A stretch of DNA of 5,515 nucleotides from an uncultured Oscillospiraceae bacterium (GCA_934572355.1 CAKTKV010000107.1:1-5515), one strand, 5' to 3'; shown: positions 1 to 5,515, numbered from the stretch's first letter. Notes: generated by a model not told the origin, from the letters alone. Program-made: numbers and translations.

Positions 1-1040
1 GCCGGATGCCCGTCGCCTGCGGCGAGGTTCACGAGCCTGCCCTCGGCGATGGTGAAGAGCGTCTTGCCGTTCGGCAGGACGTAGCCCTGTATATTGTGCC
101 GAGCGTCATATTTCCTGACGGCGAGCTTTTCAAGCCCAGCCATGTCGACCTCGACGTCGAAGTGCCCGGCGTTTGTGAGTATCGCGCCGTCCTTCATCGT
201 CTTGAAGTGCTCAGTCGTAATGATGCCGCTGCACCCTGTGACGGTGACGAACATGTCGCCCACGCGCGCCGCGTCCTTCATCGGCATGACCTCGTACCCG
301 TCCATGACGGCTTCGAGCGCGCGGATCGGGTCGACCTCGGTGACGATGACCTTTGCGCCCAGCCCCTTTGCGCGCAGCGCGACGCCCTTGCCGCACCAGC
401 CGTAGCCGGAGACGACGACGTATTTGCCGGCGACGATGAGGTTCGTCGTGCGGTTTATACCGTCCCACACGGACTGACCCGTGCCGTAGCGGTTATCGAA
501 CATATGCTTGCAGTCGGCCTCGTTGACCATGACCATCGGGAAGCGCAGCTCATGGTTCTTTGCCATGATCCTGAGCCTGTGTATGCCGGTGGTCGTCTCC
601 TCGCAGCCGCCGATGACGCCGGGGATAAGCCCGGTGTACTTCGTGTGCATGAGGTGTACAAGGTCGCCGCCGTCGTCGATTATGATGTTGGGGCCGACCT
701 CGAGCACTCGGCAGAGGCAGTCTTCATATTCCTCCATCGTGCAGCCGTAGCTTGCGAAGACCTCCATGCCGCCGGAAGCGAGCGCGGCAGCGACGTCGTC
801 CTGCGTCGAGAGCGGGTTTGAGCCGGTGACGTACATCTCCGCGCCGCCCATTTCGAGCACGCGGCAGAGATACGCCGTCTTTGCCTCAAGGTGTACCGAC
901 AGCGCTATCTTGAGCCCGGCGAAGGGCTGCGTTTTCTTAAAGTCCTCACCGATGCCGCGCAGCACAGGCATGTTGCGCTCCACCCAGTCTATTTTCATTT
1001 CGCCCGAGGGGGCGAGGGCGATGTCTTTTATCTGGCTCAT
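1..1040 (-). CDS. ahcY: S-adenosylhomocysteine hydrolase (adenosylhomocysteinase), 3' end beyond window
   Basis: Cytosolic NAD-dependent enzyme that reversibly splits S-adenosylhomocysteine, the product inhibitor left by methyltransferases, into adenosine and homocysteine. The window holds 346 codons from the start; the frame is open at the left edge after the conserved AAGDGHP stretch, so only the C-terminal tail is missing. Visible motifs: HLEAKTA near the N-terminus; DDGGDL at residues 122-127; EETTTG at 147-152; the catalytic stretch with Lys178 and Asp182 leading into NRYGTGQS; and the Rossmann NAD-binding motif GYGWCGKG at 212-219. The human enzyme has NLYGC where this one has NRYGT, so this looks like the short archaeal/Thermotoga-type form. 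The start is ATG (complement of 1038-1040), giving MSQIKDIALA, with AAGGAG seven bases upstream. It is divergent from spoIIE, with its own promoter and a leader of only about 35-40 nt, too short for an SAH riboswitch. Identification is secure. Confidence 0.97.
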   Translation of the reverse strand, partial: MSQIKDIALAPSGEMKIDWVERNMPVLRGIGEDFKKTQPFAGLKIALSVHLEAKTAYLCRVLEMGGAEMYVTGSNPLSTQDDVAAALASGGMEVFASYGCTMEEYEDCLCRVLEVGPNIIIDDGGDLVHLMHTKYTGLIPGVIGGCEETTTGIHRLRIMAKNHELRFPMVMVNEADCKHMFDNRYGTGQSVWDGINRTTNLIVAGKYVVVSGYGWCGKGVALRAKGLGAKVIVTEVDPIRALEAVMDGYEVMPMKDAARVGDMFVTVTGCSGIITTEHFKTMKDGAILTNAGHFDVEVDMAGLEKLAVRKYDARHNIQGYVLPNGKTLFTIAEGRLVNLAAGDGHP

Positions 1041-1047
1041 AGCGACG

Positions 1048-1053
1048 CTCCTT
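1048..1053 (-). promoter_or_regulatory. Ribosome binding site of ahcY
   Basis: Read on the minus strand this is AAGGAG, followed by seven bases and then the ATG whose complement is at 1038-1040. It fixes the ahcY start. Confidence 0.85.
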
Positions 1054-1083
1054 ATAATTTATCGTGTATTGACCGTGCCCTTT

Positions 1084-1112
1084 ATTCTAACACGCCGAAA
1101 AATTTATTACAA
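1084..1112 (-). promoter_or_regulatory. Sigma-A-type promoter for ahcY
   Basis: On the minus strand a -35 hexamer TTGTAA (1112-1107) and a -10 hexamer TAGAAT (1089-1084) are separated by exactly 17 bases. Each differs from consensus at few positions. The expected start of transcription near 1077 leaves a leader of about 35-40 nt containing the AAGGAG site. No metabolite-binding leader RNA would fit. This is predicted from sequence only. Confidence 0.65.
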
Positions 1113-1213
1113 GGATAAGATTTGCCCCCTGATGAACGAATTTTTTCTTTTCCTTTTATTTTTCCTGAACATAAAATTATATGCAACAGCGCAGAGCGAC
1201 GTCCTTCTACGCG

Positions 1214-1245
1214 TTACATAACTATAATAATCATATCTTATGTAA
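1214..1245. repeat. Perfect 8-bp inverted repeat bracketing the spoIIE -10
   Basis: TTACATAA (1214-1221) and its exact reverse complement TTATGTAA (1238-1245) are separated by 16 bases that contain TATAAT at 1223-1228. The arms do not extend further. Because transcription would start near 1235, the left arm would not be in the mRNA, so an operator-like DNA site is a better explanation than an RNA hairpin. AT-rich sequence raises the odds of chance palindromes. Confidence 0.5.
1223..1228 (+). promoter_or_regulatory. Candidate -10 element for the spoIIE operon
   Basis: A perfect TATAAT lies 37 bases before the spoIIE ATG. No good -35 exists at 16-18 bp. At 21 bp upstream there is only GCGACG (1196-1201), which matches TTGACA at three positions. 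The B. subtilis spoIIE promoter is known to be sigma-A-dependent, activated by Spo0A, and to have an abnormally long 21-bp spacer, so a missing -35 at the usual place is compatible with an activator-dependent promoter. No convincing Spo0A box is visible. The -10 is plausible; the mode of control is not shown. Confidence 0.45.
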
Positions 1246-1249
1246 ACTC

Positions 1250-1255
1250 AGGAGG
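1250..1255 (+). promoter_or_regulatory. Ribosome binding site that sets the spoIIE start
   Basis: AGGAGG, nine bases before the ATG at 1265. This decides the start: the longer in-frame possibility from ATG at 1181 would add 28 residues that look like translated intergenic DNA and has no Shine-Dalgarno sequence. Confidence 0.9.
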
Positions 1256-1264
1256 AAGAGAACT

Positions 1265-3592
1265 ATGGATGTTGGGAGTCAGGGCAGGCTTTCTGCCCTG
1301 AAGGCTGCGGGCGGCGGAGCGGACGTGCGCCTTCTTATCGCGGCGCGCTGCGGGATATATATGCTCCTCGGCGGAGTGATGTCCTGCTCGCGCGTGCTTG
1401 GGGACGGCGCGCCCTTCGGCATGGCGATGGTCGCATGCTCCGGACCCGGGATAAGCGGGGTGTTCGCGCTCACGGGTGCGGCGCTCGGATATCTCCTCGG
1501 CGGCGGGCTGGAGTGGGGGATACGGTATATCGCCGCGGCGGTGCTGGTGTATACGGTGTCCTTTGTGTTCCATGAGCTGGAGGTGTATAAGAGCAGCTTC
1601 TTCATGCCGACAGCCGCGGGACTAGTCATGGGGCTGACCGGCTTTCTCGGCAGCTTCTCCATGTCGCCGGGGCAGCTGCCCGCGGCGGCGGAGATATTTC
1701 TGGAAGTGAACCTCGCATTCGGCGGGACGTATTTCTTCCGCGAAGCGCTCTCCGGCGGTCTGTGCGAGACCGAGACCGCCGAGCTGCGGCACAGCGTGTC
1801 GGTGATGATAATGTCCGCCTGCGCGCTGATGGCCTTCTCGCGCATCATGATCTTCAACACCGTCTCCATCGGGCGCTTCATGGCGCTGGTGCTTGTGATG
1901 ACCTCGGCGATGAAGGGCGGCATGCTCACGGGCGCCGCGGTCGGCACGGTGCTGGGACTCGCGATGGATGTTTCGAGCGCCGGGGCCCCGTTTTATACCA
2001 TGGCCTATTCCTTCGCGGGGCTGCTCTCTGGTGTGTTCGGCAAGCATGGCCGGGTGATCTTTGTGCTGTCGTTCATTCTCGCGGGGGCGCTCTCCGTTGT
2101 GTGCGCGTGGACGGCGGAGGTGCATATCAATGCCCTGTTTGAGACCTTCTGCGCATCTGTCGTGTTCATGCTCCTGCCGGGCTCGCTTCTCAACCATGTC
2201 GGTCTCATGCTCCAGCACATGGAGCGCGGCAGCGGGGAATCCGGGCTGCGGCGCTTCGCGGCAAACCGCGTGCGGAATCTCAGCGAGGCTTATGCGGGGC
2301 TGTTTGAAACGGTGCGCCGCAGCGTCGAGGAGCCGGGCAATGATGAAAATGTCGCCCGTATCTTTGACCGCGCGGCGGACGAGGTCTGCGTCCGTTGCAA
2401 AAACAAGAACCGCTGCTGGAACGCGGAGTATGTCGATACCCTCTCCGCAATGAACGACGCGACGCAGGCCATGGTCGAGCATGGCAGCCTTGATGTCAGC
2501 GACCTGCCCGGCTTCTTCCGCGACCGCTGCGATAAGCTCCCGGCTTTCGTTTCTGCCGTGAACGCAGAGCTTCGCGCGCAGGCCTACCGGAAGCAGCTGC
2601 GCATCGGGCTTACGGAGAACCGGAGCGTCGCATGGGGACAGTACATGGACATGGCGGACGTCCTCTCGCGCGTGGCCGATGAGCTCGGCAGCCTCAACGG
2701 CTCCGACCCGCTGGCCGAGCGCCGGCTCATCCGCTATCTGCGCAGCATGGATATCGACGCCGACGCCTCCGTCTACCGCGACGGCGGAGGGAGGCTGCAT
2801 GTCACCATCGAGAGCGGGCGGCTCACGCCGCTGCTGCGGGAGGAGAACTATCTTGAAAAGCTCTCCGCCGTCGTCGGGGCGCGTTTGTGCCGCAGCGCGG
2901 CGGCAGCGGGGGAGGAGTGCTCAAAGCTCGTGCTGCTCGAGGCGGAACCCCTTGCTGTATCCGTCGGCATCGCGGCCATGAAGAAAAAGGGCGAGAAGGT
3001 CAGCGGCGATAAGGGGACTTATTTCAAGACCGACGCGGGCGTCCTCTGCGTCATCCTTGCCGACGGCACCGGCTGCGGCGACGAGGCAGCGCAGGACAGC
3101 ACACAGGTCGTTGCCATTCTTGAGAAGTTCCTGCGCTCGGGAGTCGACCCTGCCGTTGCGATGAAGATCCTCAACTCCGTTCTGCTCCTGCGCAGCGGGG
3201 ACAGCTGGGGCTATGCTACAGTCGACCTCATGTGTGTCGACCTCTTCACCGGAGAGACCTGCTTCTATAAATACGGCGCGGCTCCGTCCTACGTGAAAAG
3301 CGGCAAGAGCATCCGCCGCATAAAGTGCGAGACGCTTGCCGCCGGTATCTCCATGGGAGCCGGTATCGCGCCGGACACCGTGCGCATGCGCCTGCGCCCC
3401 GGATCGACCGCGGTCATCGCGACTGACGGCGTGATAGTCGACGCCGAGGACGAGTGGCTCAAGCAGCTTCTGAACAAGGGCTTTGACGATATGAAGGCGC
3501 TTGCCCGCGCAACGCTCAAGGAGGCCGAGAGCCGCTACGGGGTCAATGACGACATGACCGTCGTGACCGTCCGCGTGGAGGAGCGGGCATGA
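1265..3592 (+). CDS. spoIIE: Stage II sporulation protein E, membrane PP2C-type phosphatase
   Basis: SpoIIE sits at the asymmetric division septum of sporulating cells and dephosphorylates the anti-anti-sigma factor SpoIIAA, releasing forespore sigma-F; it also interacts with FtsZ. The product has 775 residues, against 827 in B. subtilis. Residues ~25-305 form a run of about 8-10 hydrophobic membrane segments. The cytosolic middle region begins near 320 and contains a Cys motif C375-x2-C378-x5-C384-W385. The PP2C/SpoIIE phosphatase domain covers ~565-775, with candidate metal-binding aspartates in SGDKG (Asp582), ADGTGCG (Asp600), TDGV (Asp721) and NDDMT (Asp762/763). The family signature LNSVLLLRS precedes the middle of this domain. 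The usual DGMGxG motif here reads DGTGCG. The start is ATG at 1265, chosen from AGGAGG. The last four bases overlap the next gene (ATGA). Downstream there is no tilS-hpt-ftsH cluster as in B. subtilis and many clostridia. Identification is firm. Confidence 0.96.
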   Translation: MDVGSQGRLSALKAAGGGADVRLLIAARCGIYMLLGGVMSCSRVLGDGAPFGMAMVACSGPGISGVFALTGAALGYLLGGGLEWGIRYIAAAVLVYTVSFVFHELEVYKSSFFMPTAAGLVMGLTGFLGSFSMSPGQLPAAAEIFLEVNLAFGGTYFFREALSGGLCETETAELRHSVSVMIMSACALMAFSRIMIFNTVSIGRFMALVLVMTSAMKGGMLTGAAVGTVLGLAMDVSSAGAPFYTMAYSFAGLLSGVFGKHGRVIFVLSFILAGALSVVCAWTAEVHINALFETFCASVVFMLLPGSLLNHVGLMLQHMERGSGESGLRRFAANRVRNLSEAYAGLFETVRRSVEEPGNDENVARIFDRAADEVCVRCKNKNRCWNAEYVDTLSAMNDATQAMVEHGSLDVSDLPGFFRDRCDKLPAFVSAVNAELRAQAYRKQLRIGLTENRSVAWGQYMDMADVLSRVADELGSLNGSDPLAERRLIRYLRSMDIDADASVYRDGGGRLHVTIESGRLTPLLREENYLEKLSAVVGARLCRSAAAAGEECSKLVLLEAEPLAVSVGIAAMKKKGEKVSGDKGTYFKTDAGVLCVILADGTGCGDEAAQDSTQVVAILEKFLRSGVDPAVAMKILNSVLLLRSGDSWGYATVDLMCVDLFTGETCFYKYGAAPSYVKSGKSIRRIKCETLAAGISMGAGIAPDTVRMRLRPGSTAVIATDGVIVDAEDEWLKQLLNKGFDDMKALARATLKEAESRYGVNDDMTVVTVRVEERA
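3577..3583 (+). promoter_or_regulatory. Ribosome binding site of the spoIIE-coupled small gene
   Basis: GGAGGAG lies inside the last codons of spoIIE, five bases before the ATG at 3589. A strong site placed just before an ATGA stop/start overlap supports coupled translation and marks the small ORF as a real gene. Confidence 0.75.
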
Positions 3593-3948
3593 GCGCGCGG
3601 CTTGGTGAGCGCCTGCGCGGAATGCTGTGCAGCGTCGGGGCGCTTTTCCGTGCGCCGTATTCGGGAGCGGACGCGGAGAGCCGCCCTGTGCTGCGCGGGA
3701 ACATGCGCCGTGCGATCGTTATTAAGACCCCGGACGATATGTTTGCCGAAGCCGTGTTCATCCTGCGCGACGATTATGATCCCGGTATCAGCCGAGGTGA
3801 GCTGCTGCGTCAGGCGAAGAGCGCTGCCGAGGGACACGCGCAGCGCGCGCTCCCGCCGCGCCGGTACACGGGACTTCCGCCGATGGCGGTGTTTGTACTG
3901 GGCGCTTCCGCCGCGGTGCTGACGCTGTGGATATCCGGAGTGTTGTAG
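3589..3948 (+). CDS. Small protein of unknown function with C-terminal membrane anchor, coupled to spoIIE
   Basis: A 119-residue protein that I cannot assign to a named family. Residues 1-38 are basic and probably flexible. Residues ~40-82 look like a compact folded region: a hydrophobic strand-like stretch (RAIVIKTP), a helix (MFAEAVFILRDDY) and a second helix starting at GISRGELLRQAK. A basic, proline-containing linker (LPPRRYTG) leads into one hydrophobic segment at ~97-119 that runs to the very C-terminus, so the protein should be tail-anchored with its body in the cytoplasm. There is no N-terminal signal peptide. The start overlaps the spoIIE stop (ATGA) and has GGAGGAG five bases upstream, so co-expression with SpoIIE is very likely. 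A role in sporulation or SpoIIE function is inferred from this coupling only. It ends with TAG, and no terminator with a U-tract follows. Confidence 0.85.
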   Translation: MSARLGERLRGMLCSVGALFRAPYSGADAESRPVLRGNMRRAIVIKTPDDMFAEAVFILRDDYDPGISRGELLRQAKSAAEGHAQRALPPRRYTGLPPMAVFVLGASAAVLTLWISGVL

Positions 3949-3973
3949 CGTATTGCAGCGCGCCGAAGAACAC

Positions 3974-4002
3974 TTGTGCGCGGCTTGGGGCTATGTTATA
4001 AT
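3974..4002 (+). promoter_or_regulatory. Extended -10 sigma-A-type promoter for the patatin gene
   Basis: TTGTGC (3974-3979) and a perfect TATAAT (3997-4002) are separated by 17 bases, and the -10 is preceded by TGT, giving the extended -10 form TGnTATAAT. The start of transcription should fall near 4009, about 42 bases before the ATG. A 6-bp inverted repeat (TATGTT 3992-3997, AACATA 4004-4009) straddles the -10; this may be chance. The promoter implies that the patatin gene is transcribed on its own, though readthrough from spoIIE is not excluded. Confidence 0.75.
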
Positions 4003-4036
4003 GAACATATGCAAAAATAAAAAGATACCTGTAAGC

Positions 4037-4042
4037 AGGAGG
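4037..4042 (+). promoter_or_regulatory. Ribosome binding site of the patatin gene
   Basis: AGGAGG, eight bases before the ATG at 4051. The site partly overlaps a weak 4-bp hairpin (CCTG 4028-4031 with CAGG 4036-4039), which is probably too small to matter. Confidence 0.85.
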
Positions 4043-4050
4043 AATATACA

Positions 4051-5121
4051 ATGCAGCTTAAGCTTGACACAAGCAAGACCTATGCCATAGCCCTTGAGGG
4101 CGGCGGAGCCAAGGGTGCTTATGAGATCGGCGCGTGGAAGGCGCTGGAGGAGGCGGGGATAAAGTATAACGCCGTTTCCGGTACCTCCGTCGGCGCGCTC
4201 AACGGCGCGCTCATGGCGATGCGCGACCTGCCACGCGCTGAGACGGCGTGGAACGATATGCGCCTTTCCAAGGTCATCGAGCTTGACAAGGAGGGCGAGG
4301 AGGACCTGCACAAGGCCATGAACGGCGAGCTGGAGCTTGGCGATATTCAGGAGCTCATCCCGCAGATGTTCGAGATCATCCGCAACCGCGGGCTTGACGT
4401 CGCGCCGCTGCGCGCGTGGGTGCGCGAGGTCGTCGATGTGAAAAAGGTCAAGCAGTCCGATGTGGAGCTGTTTGTCTCCACCGTCTCCCTGACCGACCGC
4501 AAGGGTCTTGAAATAAAGATCAACGATCTGCCTGAGGACGAGATATGCGACATGCTGCTTGCCAGCGCCTATCATCCGAGCTTCCGTCTCGAAAAGCTCG
4601 GCGGCAAGCTCTATACCGACGGCGGCTTTGTCGACAGTCTGCCCCTGCATGCGCTCGTTGTCAACGGCTATAAGGACATTATCGCCGTGCGCATCCCCGG
4701 CATGGGCTGGGAGAGACGCTTCAGGATGCCGGAGGATGTGAACGTCACCACCATACACACAAATTCCGACCTTGGCTTCGTGCTGAATTTTGACGCGGAG
4801 CAGTCAAGACGCGATATGGCCATCGGCTACCTTGACGCGCAGCGTGTGCTCTACGGCCTCTATGGTCAAAAGTATTATATCGACCGCTCCATGACCGACC
4901 GCGAGGCGCTGGAGTGGCTGCTTGACCACTGCGCCGAGGAGGGCGAGAACCTGCGTACCGTCTGCGAAAAAGAGCTGCCGCGCCTTGCCCGAAAGCTCAA
5001 TGCCGAGGACGGGGATTATTACGAGCTCATGGCCGCAAAGCTTGAGCAGGAATGCGCGAACAGGGACATTGACAATATGCGCATCTATACCGATAAGGAG
5101 CTTATCGCCATGGTCGGGTGA
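4051..5121 (+). CDS. Patatin-like phospholipase family protein
   Basis: A 356-residue predicted lipid acyl hydrolase of the patatin family, which uses a Ser-Asp dyad to cleave ester bonds in phospholipids or other acyl lipids. All key motifs are present: the glycine-rich oxyanion loop GGGAKG (17-22), the nucleophile motif GTSVG with Ser46, and DGGFVDSLP with catalytic Asp190. No signal peptide or membrane segment is visible, so it should be cytosolic or peripheral. Residues ~70-115 form a charged insert between nucleophile and core. After the catalytic Asp there is a C-terminal extension of about 165 residues, including GYLDAQR (~268-274), a stretch common in clostridial patatin-like proteins, and a helical, acidic end. 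It is expressed from its own promoter and followed by a strong hairpin, so it is probably monocistronic. The substrate and physiological role cannot be read from sequence; membrane lipid turnover is the general expectation. Confidence 0.93.
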   Translation: MQLKLDTSKTYAIALEGGGAKGAYEIGAWKALEEAGIKYNAVSGTSVGALNGALMAMRDLPRAETAWNDMRLSKVIELDKEGEEDLHKAMNGELELGDIQELIPQMFEIIRNRGLDVAPLRAWVREVVDVKKVKQSDVELFVSTVSLTDRKGLEIKINDLPEDEICDMLLASAYHPSFRLEKLGGKLYTDGGFVDSLPLHALVVNGYKDIIAVRIPGMGWERRFRMPEDVNVTTIHTNSDLGFVLNFDAEQSRRDMAIGYLDAQRVLYGLYGQKYYIDRSMTDREALEWLLDHCAEEGENLRTVCEKELPRLARKLNAEDGDYYELMAAKLEQECANRDIDNMRIYTDKELIAMVG

Positions 5122-5219
5122 CCGATACCGGAACTAAGGCATAGTATGATACTGAAAGAAATAACGGGTCGCACTGCGATCCGTTATTCATTATTTATCT
5201 GATAAGGCGTTGATCTGCT
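5122..5219 (+). other. Intergenic region between patatin and ZIP genes
   Basis: Apart from the terminator hairpin this 98-base stretch contains two 11-base odd palindromes: AGTATGATACT (5143-5153) before the hairpin and TTATCTGATAA (5195-5205) after it. TATGAT (5145-5150) could be a -10 but has no -35. I find no convincing promoter for the downstream ZIP gene, and only a weak AAGG (5204-5207) as its ribosome binding site. Confidence 0.4.
5160..5200 (+). terminator. Rho-independent-type terminator after the patatin gene
   Basis: An inverted repeat with arms 5160-5172 and 5176-5188 forms a 13-bp stem (12 Watson-Crick pairs and one G-U) closed by the triloop ACT. It is followed by a T-rich but interrupted tail (TTATTCATTATTTATC). 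It lies 38 bases after the patatin stop. The broken U-tract makes it less than ideal, but the stem is long and perfectly placed. Confidence 0.8.
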
Positions 5220-5515
5220 ATGCTTTCTTCTGTCGGCTGGGCTGCGCTCGGCGTTGGCTTTATATTTCTTATGACCTCTCTGGGCGCGGCCTCGGTGCTC
5301 TTCTGCCGTGAGGACGCGCTGCCCAGATCACAGACCGGGATGATGGGCTTTGCCGGGGGAGTGATGACCGCGGCTACGGTATGGAGCATGCTTCTGCCCG
5401 CAATAGAGCAGACGCGGACGGAGGGAACTCTCCCGTGCTGGCTCCCCGCAGCTGCCGGCACGGCAGCGGGGGCGGCCTTTCTCTGTGCGCTCGACGCGCT
5501 GATCCTCCGTCTGCG
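5220..5515 (+). CDS. ZIP-family divalent metal transporter, N-terminal part (cut by window end)
   Basis: Ninety-eight codons plus two bases of an open frame starting at ATG 5220; TGA at 5211-5213 closes the frame just upstream, so the start is well bounded. The first hydrophobic segment (~5-28) ends in LGAASVLF. A short polar loop (REDALPRSQ) follows, then the second segment with GFAGGVMTAA (~43-52) and LLPAIE (~58-63). A third segment begins near 74. This two-helix pattern with GFAxGVM and PAIE is typical of bacterial GufA/ZupT-like ZIP proteins, which import Zn, Fe, Mn or related divalent ions across the cytoplasmic membrane. The metal-site helices 4 and 5 lie beyond the window, so the substrate cannot be judged. 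The ribosome binding site is weak. It is separated from the patatin gene by a terminator-like hairpin and is probably its own unit. Confidence 0.85.
   Translation, partial: MLSSVGWAALGVGFIFLMTSLGAASVLFCREDALPRSQTGMMGFAGGVMTAATVWSMLLPAIEQTRTEGTLPCWLPAAAGTAAGAAFLCALDALILRL

Noticed and set aside
6..821. Long open frame on the plus strand opposite ahcY
   Set aside because: It is the antisense shadow of ahcY; the minus strand carries every SAH hydrolase motif and the plus-strand translation resembles no family.
1053..1058. Perfect TATAAT on the plus strand next to the ahcY start
   Set aside because: No -35 upstream within ahcY and it is part of the AT-rich stretch upstream of the ahcY ribosome binding site; a start here would add over 200 bases of leader to spoIIE with no support.
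1041..1083. SAM- or SAH-riboswitch in the ahcY leader
   Set aside because: The predicted leader is only about 35-40 nt and contains no conserved riboswitch core or stable stem.
1093..1099. CGCCGAA as a Spo0A box (TGNCGAA) inside the ahcY promoter
   Set aside because: One mismatch to a seven-base motif with one free position; about two such near-matches are expected by chance in the intergenic region on both strands. GAACGAA at 1134-1140 is weaker still.
1176..1181. Perfect TATAAT on the minus strand as a second ahcY promoter
   Set aside because: No -35 at 16-18 bp and no proper extended -10; the TTGTAA/TAGAAT pair at 1084-1112 is far better.
1232..1239. CATATCTT as a sporulation sigma-E/K -10
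   Set aside because: Several mismatches to the sigma-E -10, no matching -35 at the required spacing, and SpoIIE is needed before sigma-E becomes active.
1181..1264. Longer spoIIE reading frame starting at ATG 1181
   Set aside because: No ribosome binding site before it, the extra 28 residues are translated AT-rich intergenic sequence including the TATAAT, and AGGAGG sits at the ideal distance from ATG 1265.
1622..2800. 392-codon open frame on the minus strand inside spoIIE
   Set aside because: Shadow of spoIIE in GC-rich DNA, with a His/Arg/Ala-rich composition typical of antisense translation and no ribosome binding site.
3958..3983. GC-rich inverted repeat after the small gene as a terminator
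   Set aside because: Only a 5-bp stem (CGCGC/GCGCG) with a 14-base loop and no T-tract behind it.
3991..4758. 255-codon minus-strand frame opposite the patatin gene
   Set aside because: Overlaps the patatin coding region that has catalytic motifs, promoter and ribosome binding site; the antisense product has no recognisable motifs.

Overview
This window looks like chromosomal DNA of a GC-rich, endospore-forming member of the Clostridia. The evidence is a full-length spoIIE, strong AGGAGG-type ribosome binding sites, GC-rich codons mixed with frequent ATA isoleucine codons, and AT-rich intergenic regions with sigma-A-like promoters. An Oscillospirales (gut Ruminococcaceae/Oscillospiraceae) host is my best guess; this is inference from gene content and composition, not from a marker gene.

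Layout. Positions 1-1040 (minus strand) hold the first 346 codons of S-adenosylhomocysteine hydrolase (ahcY), cut by the left edge. A 224-base AT-rich divergent intergenic region (1041-1264) carries a good sigma-A-type promoter for ahcY. On the other strand it has a perfect TATAAT without a good -35, placed inside an 8-bp inverted repeat, in front of spoIIE. spoIIE (1265-3592, plus) encodes the 775-residue stage II sporulation membrane phosphatase. Its stop codon overlaps by ATGA the start of a 119-residue protein of unknown function with one C-terminal membrane segment (3589-3948); the two are almost certainly translated together.

A second unit starts at an extended -10 promoter (3974-4002) and encodes a cytosolic patatin-like phospholipase (4051-5121). 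It ends in a 13-bp-stem terminator-like hairpin (5160-5188). At the right edge, 5220-5515 is the N-terminal part of a ZIP-family divalent-metal transporter, cut by the window end.

How the genes fit together. Only spoIIE and the small membrane protein form a convincing operon. SpoIIE dephosphorylates SpoIIAA at the asymmetric septum to release sigma-F; the coupled small protein is therefore a candidate partner or modulator at the membrane, which is inference from coupling alone. ahcY (methyl-cycle detoxification), the patatin and the ZIP transporter look like independent transcription units with no obvious functional link to sporulation. I see no mobile elements, CRISPR, tRNA or rRNA, and no dramatic novel system. 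The most worthwhile leads are the spoIIE-coupled small protein and the palindrome around the spoIIE -10.
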